DNA from: an uncultured Planctomycetaceae bacterium
GTDB taxonomy: Bacteria > Planctomycetota > Planctomycetia > Planctomycetales > Planctomycetaceae
Assembly (NCBI GenBank): GCA_903921605.1
Contig: CAIXQV010000137.1
Coordinates: 1 to 8,839 of the forward strand
Length of the DNA: 8,839 bases
Reading direction: 5' to 3'
Notes under the pieces: generated by a model
The model's input: the letters and a program-made list of their open reading frames with translations, nothing else
Told to the model about the DNA's origin: nothing
Database searches by the model: none
Position numbers and translations under genes: made by a program
Shown here: positions 1 to 7,497 of the stretch, in pieces
Position numbering within the stretch: position 1 is the stretch's first letter
Layout: every line of letters begins with the position of its first letter

Positions 1-681
1 AGACTTCAGCCCGGGCACTTGACCCAGCAGATCACGCAGCTCATCCGACCATGCTGACGCGCTGTTCTTTTGAAGGCCATGAAGACTCAGGCCTGTCACT
101 TCACCAGTCGATGACTCATCAACAACAGCCTTGAATTTTCCCCGCAGCGTTTTTATCAGACTTTCGCCGCTGCTCTGGCCATCACTCATCTTTGTTTCGG
201 AGTCTGGCAGGTGATAAGTGCCTGCGTAATCTGAAGCATTCTTCTTCTCGACGATTCGGACAGCGGAGGCGTCGAACATGATTTCGTCGCCGTTAAAGAG
301 ATCCGTCTCTTTGCCATCCATAACGCCGGAGACGACTCGCCACCGTCCCGTCAGACTATCTGGCACGTCTGTCTGGCCAGCCATCGGAATCAGCGTCAGA
401 AGTCGAACCCCACTGTTGGCAGTCGACTCCATGGTTTCCGGACGGTCTTTGCCGGGCATTGGCAACAGTAATCGCAGTTCTTTTCCGTTGCGTTGATACT
501 GACCACGAATCAGGGCAGTGCCACTGAACTTCAGATTCAGGAATCGAACCTCTGTCGCCTCTGCAACGACTGCAGTTTCTGTCTCCTGAGCGGCCTGTAG
601 TACCGAAGGCTGGCCGAGACACAGACTCAGTAAAAAGAGACCGAAGAGATTACGTCTGTTTGGTTTTAACGAAATCAACAT
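1..681 (-). CDS. Secreted protein with TIGR03067-like modules (3' end outside window)
   Basis: Open frame of 227 codons running off the left edge, so the C-terminus is missing. The ATG at 681 is supported by GGAG seven bases upstream and by an in-frame TAG two codons before it. The product begins with a signal peptide (residues 1-30: NRR, then a hydrophobic stretch LFGLFLLSLCLG, with likely cleavage after VLQA), so it is exported. Residues 110-136 (LTGRWRVVSGVMDGKE, then GDEIMF) match the opening of the planctomycete TIGR03067 domain as I know it. Residues 54-98 (GQYQRNGKELRLLL, then RPETM) look like the closing half of another such domain, with no opening half before it. TIGR03067 has no established function. 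The gene follows the SCO-like gene by 56 bp with no visible terminator, so the two are probably one operon. The reading frame is convincing. The domain name rests on pattern memory, and the role is unknown. Confidence 0.82.
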   Translation of the reverse strand, partial: MLISLKPNRRNLFGLFLLSLCLGQPSVLQAAQETETAVVAEATEVRFLNLKFSGTALIRGQYQRNGKELRLLLPMPGKDRPETMESTANSGVRLLTLIPMAGQTDVPDSLTGRWRVVSGVMDGKETDLFNGDEIMFDASAVRIVEKKNASDYAGTYHLPDSETKMSDGQSSGESLIKTLRGKFKAVVDESSTGEVTGLSLHGLQKNSASAWSDELRDLLGQVPGLKS

Positions 682-688
682 CAACTAT

Positions 689-692
689 CTCC
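689..692 (-). promoter_or_regulatory. Ribosome binding site of the TIGR03067-like gene
   Basis: On the minus strand GGAG lies seven bases before the ATG at 681. An in-frame TAG between the site and the ATG rules out any upstream extension except a TTG one codon earlier. This fixes the start. Confidence 0.7.
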
Positions 693-737
693 GACGCTTC
701 AACACTGCAGCAGATCTAAGAATTACTGAAGAAACAC

Positions 738-3302
738 TTACTGGACAGAAGTCGCATTTCCGGACGCGGTATCCATTTCCACTTCGGTTTCGCTGTCGGG
801 CAATTCGATCTGGACCGCAACCACCGAAGCTTCCACGGGCTGGAAATGAGTTGCAGCATGCTCTCTGCGAAACAGATGACTATAGCCACGAACAGTGACC
901 GACTTCCCTGTCAGACCTTTTAGCAGAGGAAGCAGACTGTCTTTCGCAAGTGGACGACCGGCGTCTGTCGTCACGTTGAGGCCGAGTCTTTTATCTTCCT
1001 GAATTCGGACCACCGCACCTCCAATGATGGCCGTCTGAGCTTCTTCATCCACCGACTCAACTCGACCCGCCAGCAGGCATTCCTCGGCGTTGATGATGCA
1101 GAGTGTGGCAACCGGAGGAGTTGCATCCGAGCTCTCTGTTGCGTCGGCCTGCTCGGCTGACTGTGCAACGGACGATGTTTCCGGCTCGCGAAAATCCAGT
1201 CGAACCGGGAAACCGGAATTGTAGTCGGACGGCAGAAACGAACGTTGGCTGAAGTCCGAGCCTGGCGTTTCAGTGCCCGCAAGAAGAGCTCGGAACGATG
1301 TCGCGGCGTTCAGAGGAAACACCAGAGTATCGCTGGCGATCTGAGTCGAGACTCCGTTGACGCTGATCAATCCGGTCTGAGACTCGATCGACTGGATTGG
1401 GCCATACACCAGGCTCATGCCTTGTACTGGCAGTTCTGCCAGTACCGCGGGCTTGACCACCGTGCGCGGTGATCCAATGGCCATAGAGCCGGCACCACAT
1501 TTAACTTTCACAAAGGCGGGCATTGATTCCACACCGGTCAGCTGAGCCACAAATGTGCCGGACTTTCCATCGGCTGCGGGTACAACCTTACCGAAGCCAA
1601 GGTTCCGATCGGTAATCGCATCAAAGACCTGCACTTCAAAATTCAGGCATTCTGCTGCCGTCGTACCAAAAACCCGGAGCACACCGTGGTGATGATCTCC
1701 TGCTGCTGCATGAACCTGCACGATACCAGTCTCATGGGTCATCGGTCGGAAGCGATCAATCTGCAGCAGAGTTGCAAAGAAGACGTCATCCACAAAATAA
1801 CCTCGGGCCGTCGCAGGCAGGCCCGGACACGATGGCATTTCCTCCATCGAAAGTTCATTTCCTACGGCATCCAGAATCTGCATCGGAAAACGCAGGTCCG
1901 GATTTTCGACGATTGAAACATTGTTGATTCGCAGTTGACCAGAAGAGTCGACCGCAAGCTTGCCACCGATCAGATGATCGGCCAGATCGACTCGGAGATT
2001 ATCCGCGACTCTTTCACCGTCCGCTGTGTAGCCACCAGCGCTTGTGACCATTGCCGAAGTCTGCTTCGGATAAGGCATCAGAACTCGCTGCCCCTGATGC
2101 ATTGTCGAGTCAGTCAGTTCCTTCAGATTTCTTCCGATGACGCCGGTGGTGCCTTCCACGTTCAGAGCATTGGGCACCAGCATTGTGGCTCCTACCGCCG
2201 ACAGCTGCTGGCCCCACGGCCGAACTTCCAGTATTGGACCTCGGATCTTCCAGCGTTCATCGGAGACAATGGCGCCGGCTTCATACAGCGGATCCATAAA
2301 GCGATTGCCGGCGAATTTAAGAATCGCCACCTTCAGAGTTTTAGGCGGCAGTGTCGAAGCAATCGCAGACCACCGACTCGTGCGATCATTGCCAAATGTC
2401 ATGATCCCTGCATGCTGCGAGCGGTCAGAATCCACAACCGGGTCGAGATCGTAAACGCCCATTTCACGTCGAAGCAGATTGATCTCATCCCAGTCTCCAC
2501 ACAGGAAGTCCCATTGTGGCAGAGATTTTTCTTCTTCCGGATCTCCCGACTTGTAGTTCGCTGCAAAGGCCTTAAGAACTTCGGGCTTGTCGAAATCAGC
2601 ATCCAGTGAAATCGAAAGGAAGCGAACGTCCTTGCCAAGTGTACCGGCCAGAAGCTTGCGGAGCTCAACGATCCCTTCGTTCGTTGGCGCACAGATTCCT
2701 GAGCAGCGTGTGTAGAAAAATGTGATGATGACAATCTGATCTTTCACCAGGTCATCATAGAAACGAACTCGAGAACCGTTTTCTGTTTTGAGTTCAATAT
2801 TGGTGAAGCGGTCACTGAAGCGTCCGGTGTCTCTGTGATTCTTTTTCGGCCCGGAAACGCCCGGCATCTTCGGCTGGTCAACGTAACGGGACTCGTCGAG
2901 AACCCATTCTGATGATCCAATCACATACGGCCGACCTGGATAAGCAAACCGATTCTCCGGATCCACGGCATAGACTCTCGCCTTGATTTCTTCGGGCGTC
3001 AGCTTTGTCATGCGGCTTTCACCCGCAGGAATCGCATCCTCTGCGGTGTCTGTTGCGGAATTCTTCGATCCCGCAGCACTCGTCGCCGCGCCGGCGGAAA
3101 GAGTCAGTGCACAGACTTCTTTGGGATTCAGAGGTTGGCCCGTGATGGGGCAAATCACCGGTGGGTTTGTTGCTGATGCCTGCTGTAGCCCGCCTGTTGA
3201 TTCCAACGCCGTTGGCGACTTGTGGGACGTCAGATGCGTTGAGATCAGGTAAATGGAGTGACATGACATCAGCACCATCGCAAGGATTGCCAGTCGCTTC
3301 AT
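738..3302 (-). CDS. SCO1/SenC-like copper protein with long C-terminal repeat region
   Basis: An 854-residue protein, far longer than ordinary SCO proteins (about 200-300 residues). The N-terminus is a hydrophobic export signal (residues 4-20). LMSC at 11-14 could be a lipobox, which would make it a lipoprotein. Residues about 165-335 form the SCO thioredoxin fold: ITFFYTRCSGICAPT carries the CxxxC copper motif (C200, C204), and the third ligand is H297 in SQHAGIMTFGNDRTSRW, so all three SCO copper ligands are present. SCO proteins deliver copper to, or reduce thiols of, copper-enzyme sites outside the cytoplasm. Before the domain, CPITG plus a second cysteine (C51, C64) may be another metal site. 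Residues about 350-854 are an extension with four similar beta-rich modules (near 354, 444, 633 and 744) resembling DUF5666/OB-like repeats, plus a DHHHG cluster (536-540). The ATG at 3302 has only a weak GAG upstream. The SCO call is firm; the function of the extension is unknown. Confidence 0.92.
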   Translation of the reverse strand: MKRLAILAMVLMSCHSIYLISTHLTSHKSPTALESTGGLQQASATNPPVICPITGQPLNPKEVCALTLSAGAATSAAGSKNSATDTAEDAIPAGESRMTKLTPEEIKARVYAVDPENRFAYPGRPYVIGSSEWVLDESRYVDQPKMPGVSGPKKNHRDTGRFSDRFTNIELKTENGSRVRFYDDLVKDQIVIITFFYTRCSGICAPTNEGIVELRKLLAGTLGKDVRFLSISLDADFDKPEVLKAFAANYKSGDPEEEKSLPQWDFLCGDWDEINLLRREMGVYDLDPVVDSDRSQHAGIMTFGNDRTSRWSAIASTLPPKTLKVAILKFAGNRFMDPLYEAGAIVSDERWKIRGPILEVRPWGQQLSAVGATMLVPNALNVEGTTGVIGRNLKELTDSTMHQGQRVLMPYPKQTSAMVTSAGGYTADGERVADNLRVDLADHLIGGKLAVDSSGQLRINNVSIVENPDLRFPMQILDAVGNELSMEEMPSCPGLPATARGYFVDDVFFATLLQIDRFRPMTHETGIVQVHAAAGDHHHGVLRVFGTTAAECLNFEVQVFDAITDRNLGFGKVVPAADGKSGTFVAQLTGVESMPAFVKVKCGAGSMAIGSPRTVVKPAVLAELPVQGMSLVYGPIQSIESQTGLISVNGVSTQIASDTLVFPLNAATSFRALLAGTETPGSDFSQRSFLPSDYNSGFPVRLDFREPETSSVAQSAEQADATESSDATPPVATLCIINAEECLLAGRVESVDEEAQTAIIGGAVVRIQEDKRLGLNVTTDAGRPLAKDSLLPLLKGLTGKSVTVRGYSHLFRREHAATHFQPVEASVVAVQIELPDSETEVEMDTASGNATSVQ

Positions 3303-3823
3303 TATAATTGCTCGCCCAGAATTCCCCGGTTACCTGATCGCCAGAATACGTACTTAAACATACGTGAAGATCCGAAAGCCGTCATAGATTCCTGGCCCTG
3401 CGGGCTGTTTTAGGGGGCCTCGCGGGAGGTTTCCTGAGGAGGACTTCCCCGCCAGGTAATCAACTCAGTGTGCAAAGAGGCGATACGTCAGACCGGAATT
3501 CCTCAGTCTGGAAACTGCGTACGGCTTGGGGGAATACAAGCAGAGGGTAGCAATCCTGCGGATGGGCATGTCTCGCTTCAAGAGACACTGTCCAGTATTA
3601 GCCAGCTCTGCAATGTCGCGCCGCGTTATCCCGCCACGGGTTGTGAATACGAGCGGAAAACAGACCGCGACGAACAATTGTCCTTCGAGAAATGAATTGA
3701 GCTGCATAGAAACCCAGAGACTTGAGCCTGTCAGGCTCAATCGCAACATCGCCGACGTCAATCAATGGCCACTCACTTTCCGCATGAGCAGCGACACGCA
3801 CTTCATTTCGCGGAGAGCCCAGT
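3303..3823. other. Spacer without a convincing gene
   Basis: About 520 bp between the start of the SCO-like gene and the terminator of MCO1. It must contain the promoter of the SCO-like gene on the minus strand, but I see no clear -35/-10 pair. Several short overlapping open frames on both strands cover 3465-3825. None has a good ribosome binding site or a recognisable domain, and their products are rich in Arg, Ser and Cys as shadow frames often are. A 19-bp palindrome lies at 3722-3740. The sequence could be a dispersed noncoding repeat or a decayed gene; nothing within the window decides it. Confidence 0.6.
3722..3740. repeat. Near-perfect palindrome (9-bp arms, 1-base centre)
   Basis: TTGAGCCTGTCAGGCTCAA reads the same on both strands except for the central T. 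The ten bases CTGTCAGGCT inside it (3728-3737) recur in the right arm of the nearby terminator (3850-3859), and their complement is in its left arm (3829-3838). No T run follows on either strand, so it is not a terminator by itself. It could be a protein-binding operator or part of a repeat element. Confidence 0.6.
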
Positions 3824-3860
3824 AAAAAAGCCTGACAGAGAATAGCTCTCTGTCAGGCTT
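3824..3860 (-). terminator. Rho-independent terminator of MCO1
   Basis: The 13-bp arms 3828-3840 and 3848-3860 pair perfectly around a 7-base loop. On the minus strand the stem runs into six T (3824-3829). It begins 43 bases after the MCO1 stop codon, as expected for its terminator, and separates MCO1 transcription from the SCO-like gene. Confidence 0.9.
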
Positions 3861-3903
3861 TCAGGGTTCGACACAGTTCAATGACTGATGACGTGACCGC
3901 AGA

Positions 3904-6900
3904 CTATGGGAACAGGTTCTGAGTCTGTTGGGGAGCCTGTGTGGGTACCAGTCTTGTATCCAGATTGAACATCATTCGCATGTCTTCATGTTCAACGGTA
4001 TGGCAGTGGCAGACAAAGCCACCGATCCATGTTGAGAGCTTCACAAGGACTTCGATTTCATCTCCCGATCCCAGGATCACCGTATCCTGCTTGAATTGAT
4101 CGCGAGGGGCCGGGGGCCGGCCATTGATCCGCTGCACCATCTGCGTCGTACTGTGCACATGGATCGGATGCCACCAGCCACCACCGTTATTACGGAGGAT
4201 CCAGCGTTCTACTGTTCCAAGCGTTGGGGTCAGGTTTCCGACGTTGGTGTCATAAAAGACGTCGTTGACCTTCCATGCTCCATTACTGCGATGCCAGGAG
4301 ATAATCTGTGTCTTCACAACCTCTTCGGCCAGGAAAGGTTTATGGGGACGCAGTACGGTATCCAGAGTGATCGCCAGGTCCGGGCGGCCGCCATGAACAG
4401 GTTCATCCGAAATGGTAAACTTGATCAGACGCTCGCCGGCTTCTCCGTCCTTCAGGATTGTGCCCTTATCTCGCAACAGACTGATGTCGGCAGTGCCACG
4501 CGGCCCACGACCGTCGATCTGCGGTAGAATATTCTCCAGATAGACTTCACGAATTCCACGAGCTGCCAAAGCACCGAAGTCGACAATCAGGTCGCAGCGT
4601 GTCGCGGAACTCTGAAGGGTAAAGTCCTGCACAATTGGTTTTGGATACAGGGACGAGTCCAGACCAATCATCCAGAACGGCTGTGCCATTTTGTGATCTT
4701 CGGTCCGCAGCTGCAGGGCCCAGACGCGTGCATTGCCGGCTCCCAGAATGTTGAATCGATACTTGCGTTTCTCCACTGTGCATCGTGGGTTGGCAATTCC
4801 ATTCACTGTCATCACGTCACCCATCTGCCCGTCGTGGCTCAGAGTGTCATAGAAGATGGTGCCGTCCGCGTTGAAGACTTTATCCCCAAGGGCCAGCAGC
4901 TGATGATACTTATTGAAGTCAGTCTCCGGGCCGCCACGTTTGGCAGGATCAAAATCCAGAGACTGTGCGACACCTGCGGCATCCTCACCAACTCTTGGAT
5001 AGACACTGGGCAGGATATTCTTCCGCATGAGCTCTTCAGAGATATTGTCTGACAGGTGATAGAAGCCCGCCAACCCGGAATAAACTGCCGGGCCGGTTTC
5101 ATCCATTCCATGGTCGTGATACCACAACTGGTCCCCGGTGTCGGTATCATCAAACGCGTCGCCGGCCAGACCACCAAGGGGGCCCAGGACGCGTTGAACT
5201 CGAGCTGGATTGCCGTCGGCTTCTGTCGGCCATCCACCGGGCGGATCGTCGCCTTTCGGAGCAGGGCCGGGTTTGGACTGATAGATGGGAATTCCCAGAG
5301 CGGCAGCCGCAGTCATGTAGTCTTCCCCGGTCTCCCCTGTACGTTTCAGAATCTCCAGGTTGCGATCATGAACACGCGGAGGAATGTTGGGGTAGTAGTA
5401 GTCTCGAGCTTCGCCAGGTTTCACTGTGAAATGAGGCGATCCGTCGGAATGCGAAGGAGAGTGTCCACCGTGCAAATGTATCGATCGATCGTGAGGCAGC
5501 GTGTTGAGATTGCGAACCACAAAGGGTTCTTGAAGCCGCGCGAAGAACGTAGGGCCCGGCACACTGCCATTATATCCCCATAACGGCGTCTTAATTCCGA
5601 CACCCAGAACGTCGGCTTCCACGGCATTGATGGTCAAATCAAAAAACTGCGTGGGATGAAGGTCCCAGTCCGCTGGATGTTGCCAATACTCTGGCGCGAT
5701 TCCGTGCTTGACCTGTCCAACTCCAATCTGTCCCCACGCGTCCGGGCTGTAGTTGCGGCGTAATTCTTCGGTGTTCAGAGGAACGCTGCTGACTGCTGTG
5801 GGCCGCATAACGGCCAACGCGGGAATTTCACGTACAAACTTGGGAAACTCAATTGCTGTTCCACCATTCCGCAGCGCGGGATGCATGACGGCAGAGTCTG
5901 TCGCTGTGGAGGGAATCGGAAAATCGGCGACCTGGCGACCGTTCGCGGGTGTGGCTGGACCTGATGTGCCCGCCCAAACACCATCGGTATGTTCCGCGAT
6001 ATGATCGAAGTGACCAATCACCCACACGGCTCTGACAATTTCCTGCGACGCTTTTTCCTGTGCACTGGTAATGGGAGGAGTCGGATCAGATGCAACCGAA
6101 GGAGTTAATGGGTTCGTTGGTAAGTTCAGGAAGTTCGAGAACTTGCCTCGCGCCTGACGGGATATAAAACCGGCAACATCTGCACTCGCCACAGCTGTCG
6201 TTCCGCCCGTTGTTCCGCCCGTTGTTGAAGCTGTCGTTGAGGGCAGTTGAGCCATCAGCGATTGGACCACTTCTGCTGAACCAGGCGCTGTACCGTTAGA
6301 GCCAAACAGAGTCCCGTGTACCGTGTCCCGTTCCTGCTTCTGCTGAGATTCAAGATTCCGACGATCGTTCTCCTGGCGAGCGAGAGCGGTCTTGAACTCC
6401 GTCAACACTTTGTCACGCTGTGTTGAATTCAGGTCCGGCGCCTGGACTCGCTTTTGCAGGTCTGCAATCTCTTCCTGATGCAGTTCCTGAAGATCTTTCC
6501 ATTCTTTCAGCTGGATCTTCTGCAGTTCCGTCGCCACGGCCTGCTTCTCGGCCGTCGTCGCGATCCGAACAGTCGTTGGGGGTGTCATCGTACCTGAAGC
6601 AGCATTCGCCGTTGGTTTCGGCAGGTTGCCCATAACAGTTTCGGCGATCACGATCCCGGATCGCTTCAAGCGGAGGATTTTTCCAGCCAGTGATTTGGCT
6701 GTTGCGTCATCGAACTTTGCAGAGACGCGTGTCCCTGGACCACCGGTTCCTTCAACAACAAACGTGAACCCGGATTTGAGTTCTGTTTCTTTTCCCTTGT
6801 CATCGACCGAAACCACCGTCATGCCGGTGGTTCGTTTGTCATCAAATCCAAACGACGACGACACCAAACACACTAACAAAGCCCATGTCAAAAGCTGCCG

Positions 6901-6933
6901 CAGCAACTTCCGACTCCACATCGTAGTTCTCAT
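3904..6933 (-). CDS. Exported CotA-like multicopper oxidase with N-terminal extension (MCO1)
   Basis: A 1009-residue enzyme; CotA laccase has about 510. It should oxidise a substrate by one-electron steps at a type 1 copper and reduce oxygen to water at a trinuclear cluster. The signal peptide spans residues about 1-29 (RKLLRQLL, then WALLVCLVSSSFG). Next come a small beta region (about 35-100), a charged helical, probably coiled-coil segment (about 126-205), a Thr/Gly linker (231-246) and the oxidase fold from about 425. All four copper motifs are present: HLHGG (H486, H488), WYHDH (H606, H608), HPIHVH (H922, H925, H927) and HCHTVEHEDMRM (H976, C977, H978, H982, M987). The order and spacing follow CotA/bilirubin oxidase, with about 70 extra residues between the first two motifs. 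I chose the ATG at 6933 because GGAG lies seven bases upstream; a TTG at 6948 would overlap that site, and an ATG at 6921 is also possible. The natural substrate cannot be read from sequence. Upstream lies its paralogue MCO2. Confidence 0.95.
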   Translation of the reverse strand: MRTTMWSRKLLRQLLTWALLVCLVSSSFGFDDKRTTGMTVVSVDDKGKETELKSGFTFVVEGTGGPGTRVSAKFDDATAKSLAGKILRLKRSGIVIAETVMGNLPKPTANAASGTMTPPTTVRIATTAEKQAVATELQKIQLKEWKDLQELHQEEIADLQKRVQAPDLNSTQRDKVLTEFKTALARQENDRRNLESQQKQERDTVHGTLFGSNGTAPGSAEVVQSLMAQLPSTTASTTGGTTGGTTAVASADVAGFISRQARGKFSNFLNLPTNPLTPSVASDPTPPITSAQEKASQEIVRAVWVIGHFDHIAEHTDGVWAGTSGPATPANGRQVADFPIPSTATDSAVMHPALRNGGTAIEFPKFVREIPALAVMRPTAVSSVPLNTEELRRNYSPDAWGQIGVGQVKHGIAPEYWQHPADWDLHPTQFFDLTINAVEADVLGVGIKTPLWGYNGSVPGPTFFARLQEPFVVRNLNTLPHDRSIHLHGGHSPSHSDGSPHFTVKPGEARDYYYPNIPPRVHDRNLEILKRTGETGEDYMTAAAALGIPIYQSKPGPAPKGDDPPGGWPTEADGNPARVQRVLGPLGGLAGDAFDDTDTGDQLWYHDHGMDETGPAVYSGLAGFYHLSDNISEELMRKNILPSVYPRVGEDAAGVAQSLDFDPAKRGGPETDFNKYHQLLALGDKVFNADGTIFYDTLSHDGQMGDVMTVNGIANPRCTVEKRKYRFNILGAGNARVWALQLRTEDHKMAQPFWMIGLDSSLYPKPIVQDFTLQSSATRCDLIVDFGALAARGIREVYLENILPQIDGRGPRGTADISLLRDKGTILKDGEAGERLIKFTISDEPVHGGRPDLAITLDTVLRPHKPFLAEEVVKTQIISWHRSNGAWKVNDVFYDTNVGNLTPTLGTVERWILRNNGGGWWHPIHVHSTTQMVQRINGRPPAPRDQFKQDTVILGSGDEIEVLVKLSTWIGGFVCHCHTVEHEDMRMMFNLDTRLVPTQAPQQTQNLFP
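6201..6224. repeat. Tandem 12-bp repeat inside MCO1
   Basis: Two exact copies of TTCCGCCCGTTG, encoding a duplicated Thr-Thr-Gly-Gly in the linker between the helical segment and the oxidase part. The repeat is in frame, so a gain or loss of a unit would change linker length by four residues without a frameshift. Confidence 0.85.
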
Positions 6934-6940
6934 CGTAATG

Positions 6941-6944
6941 CTCC
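6941..6944 (-). promoter_or_regulatory. Ribosome binding site deciding the MCO1 start
   Basis: GGAG on the minus strand, seven bases before the ATG at 6933, the same spacing as for the TIGR03067-like gene. It lies inside the longest possible reading frame, which would begin at a TTG at 6948, and so argues for the shorter protein. A run of seven T lies just upstream of the site. Confidence 0.75.
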
Positions 6945-6970
6945 ACAAAAAAATCAGAAAGCAGAGCCCA

Positions 6971-7054
6971 TTTCAAAAGCTGCTTCGGTCGCGGAATTCG
7001 TAAGAACTCCGTGCGTTTCCAGAGGTCTCACGACTTCTGCAACAGCTTTTGAAA
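6971..7054 (-). repeat. 12-bp inverted repeat enclosing a smaller hairpin in the MCO1 leader
   Basis: TTTCAAAAGCTG (6971-6982) is exactly complementary to CAGCTTTTGAAA (7043-7054). Inside the 60-base interval, 6992-6999 and 7004-7011 form an 8-bp stem with one G-T pair and a 4-base loop. On the minus strand the outer stem ends 37 bases before the MCO1 ATG and is followed about 17 bases later by seven T and then the ribosome binding site. It could be a leader RNA structure that affects MCO1 expression, or the ends of a small inserted element. The pairing is seen; the function is inference. Confidence 0.5.
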
Positions 7055-7497
7055 CCGACTCCTAAAATGCTCGCACGTGTATTCACAACACTGCTCGCGC
7101 GACGCCAATTTACTGTGGCAAGATGCAACATCGTCCAAGTGGTTTTGAGTGACCGGCTCGAAATAGGGAGAGCGGAGTGCGGGCGTATTAAAGATTTCAG
7201 TTCCACCTGCCGTGCGCGGCAGCGGACAAGAAAGTTGATGACAAAGAGAAAGTTTTTGGCGGTCATCAAAACGGACGGCTCAACGCCTTCCACCGAAATT
7301 CATCAAATGAATCAAACGGCTCAGACTTTCTGTTTGATTCGGATCGGGCCTTCAACGGCGATTGCTGGCAGGCTAGTCTCTGATGAAAGACAACGAAGTC
7401 CGATGTGATTTCTCGGAACAACATCACCGCGGAATGTTCTGATCCTGCACGAGTGTTGTCCGGACCTGGAACGCCGATGCTGGGTTAACGAGCAGGC

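Larger units (their letters stand above)
6934..7497. other. Spacer and leader region upstream of MCO1, no convincing gene
   Basis: About 560 bp between MCO2 and MCO1. Because MCO2 ends with a terminator, MCO1 probably has its own promoter here on the minus strand; I could not identify clear promoter hexamers. Open frames at 6973-7293 (minus) and 7049-7408 (plus) overlap each other, lack recognisable domains and have no supporting ribosome binding site. The part next to MCO1 (6971-7054) can fold into a hairpin described separately. A small 6-bp hairpin lies at 7207-7222 (CTGCCG/CGGCAG). Confidence 0.6.

Noticed and set aside
356..622. 88-codon minus-strand open frame
   Set aside because: It is in another frame of the same strand as the TIGR03067-like gene, which has the signal peptide, ribosome binding site and domain motifs.
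1935..2609. 224-codon plus-strand open frame
   Set aside because: It lies wholly opposite the SCO-like gene, whose copper motifs are intact; its product is a shadow of that frame.
3346..3366. Repeated ATACGT (3346-3351 and 3360-3365) upstream of the SCO-like gene as an operator
   Set aside because: The copies are only 6 bp, the core is self-complementary by chance easily, and no known copper-regulator site matches.
3395..3411. GCCC-TGC-GGGC followed by TGTTTT as a plus-strand terminator
   Set aside because: The stem is only 4 bp and no plus-strand gene precedes it.
3465..3825. Short open frames on both strands (minus 3465-3761 and 3598-3801; plus 3468-3695 and 3526-3825) as possible small genes
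   Set aside because: They overlap one another, have no good ribosome binding site, no recognisable domain and shadow-like amino-acid composition.
6934..6948. TTG at 6948 as the MCO1 start
   Set aside because: It would place the ribosome binding site inside the coding sequence; the ATG at 6933 has that site at ideal spacing.
6973..7408. Open frames at 6973-7293 (minus) and 7049-7408 (plus)
   Set aside because: They overlap on opposite strands, lack domains and ribosome binding sites, and the minus frame covers the MCO1 leader inverted repeat.
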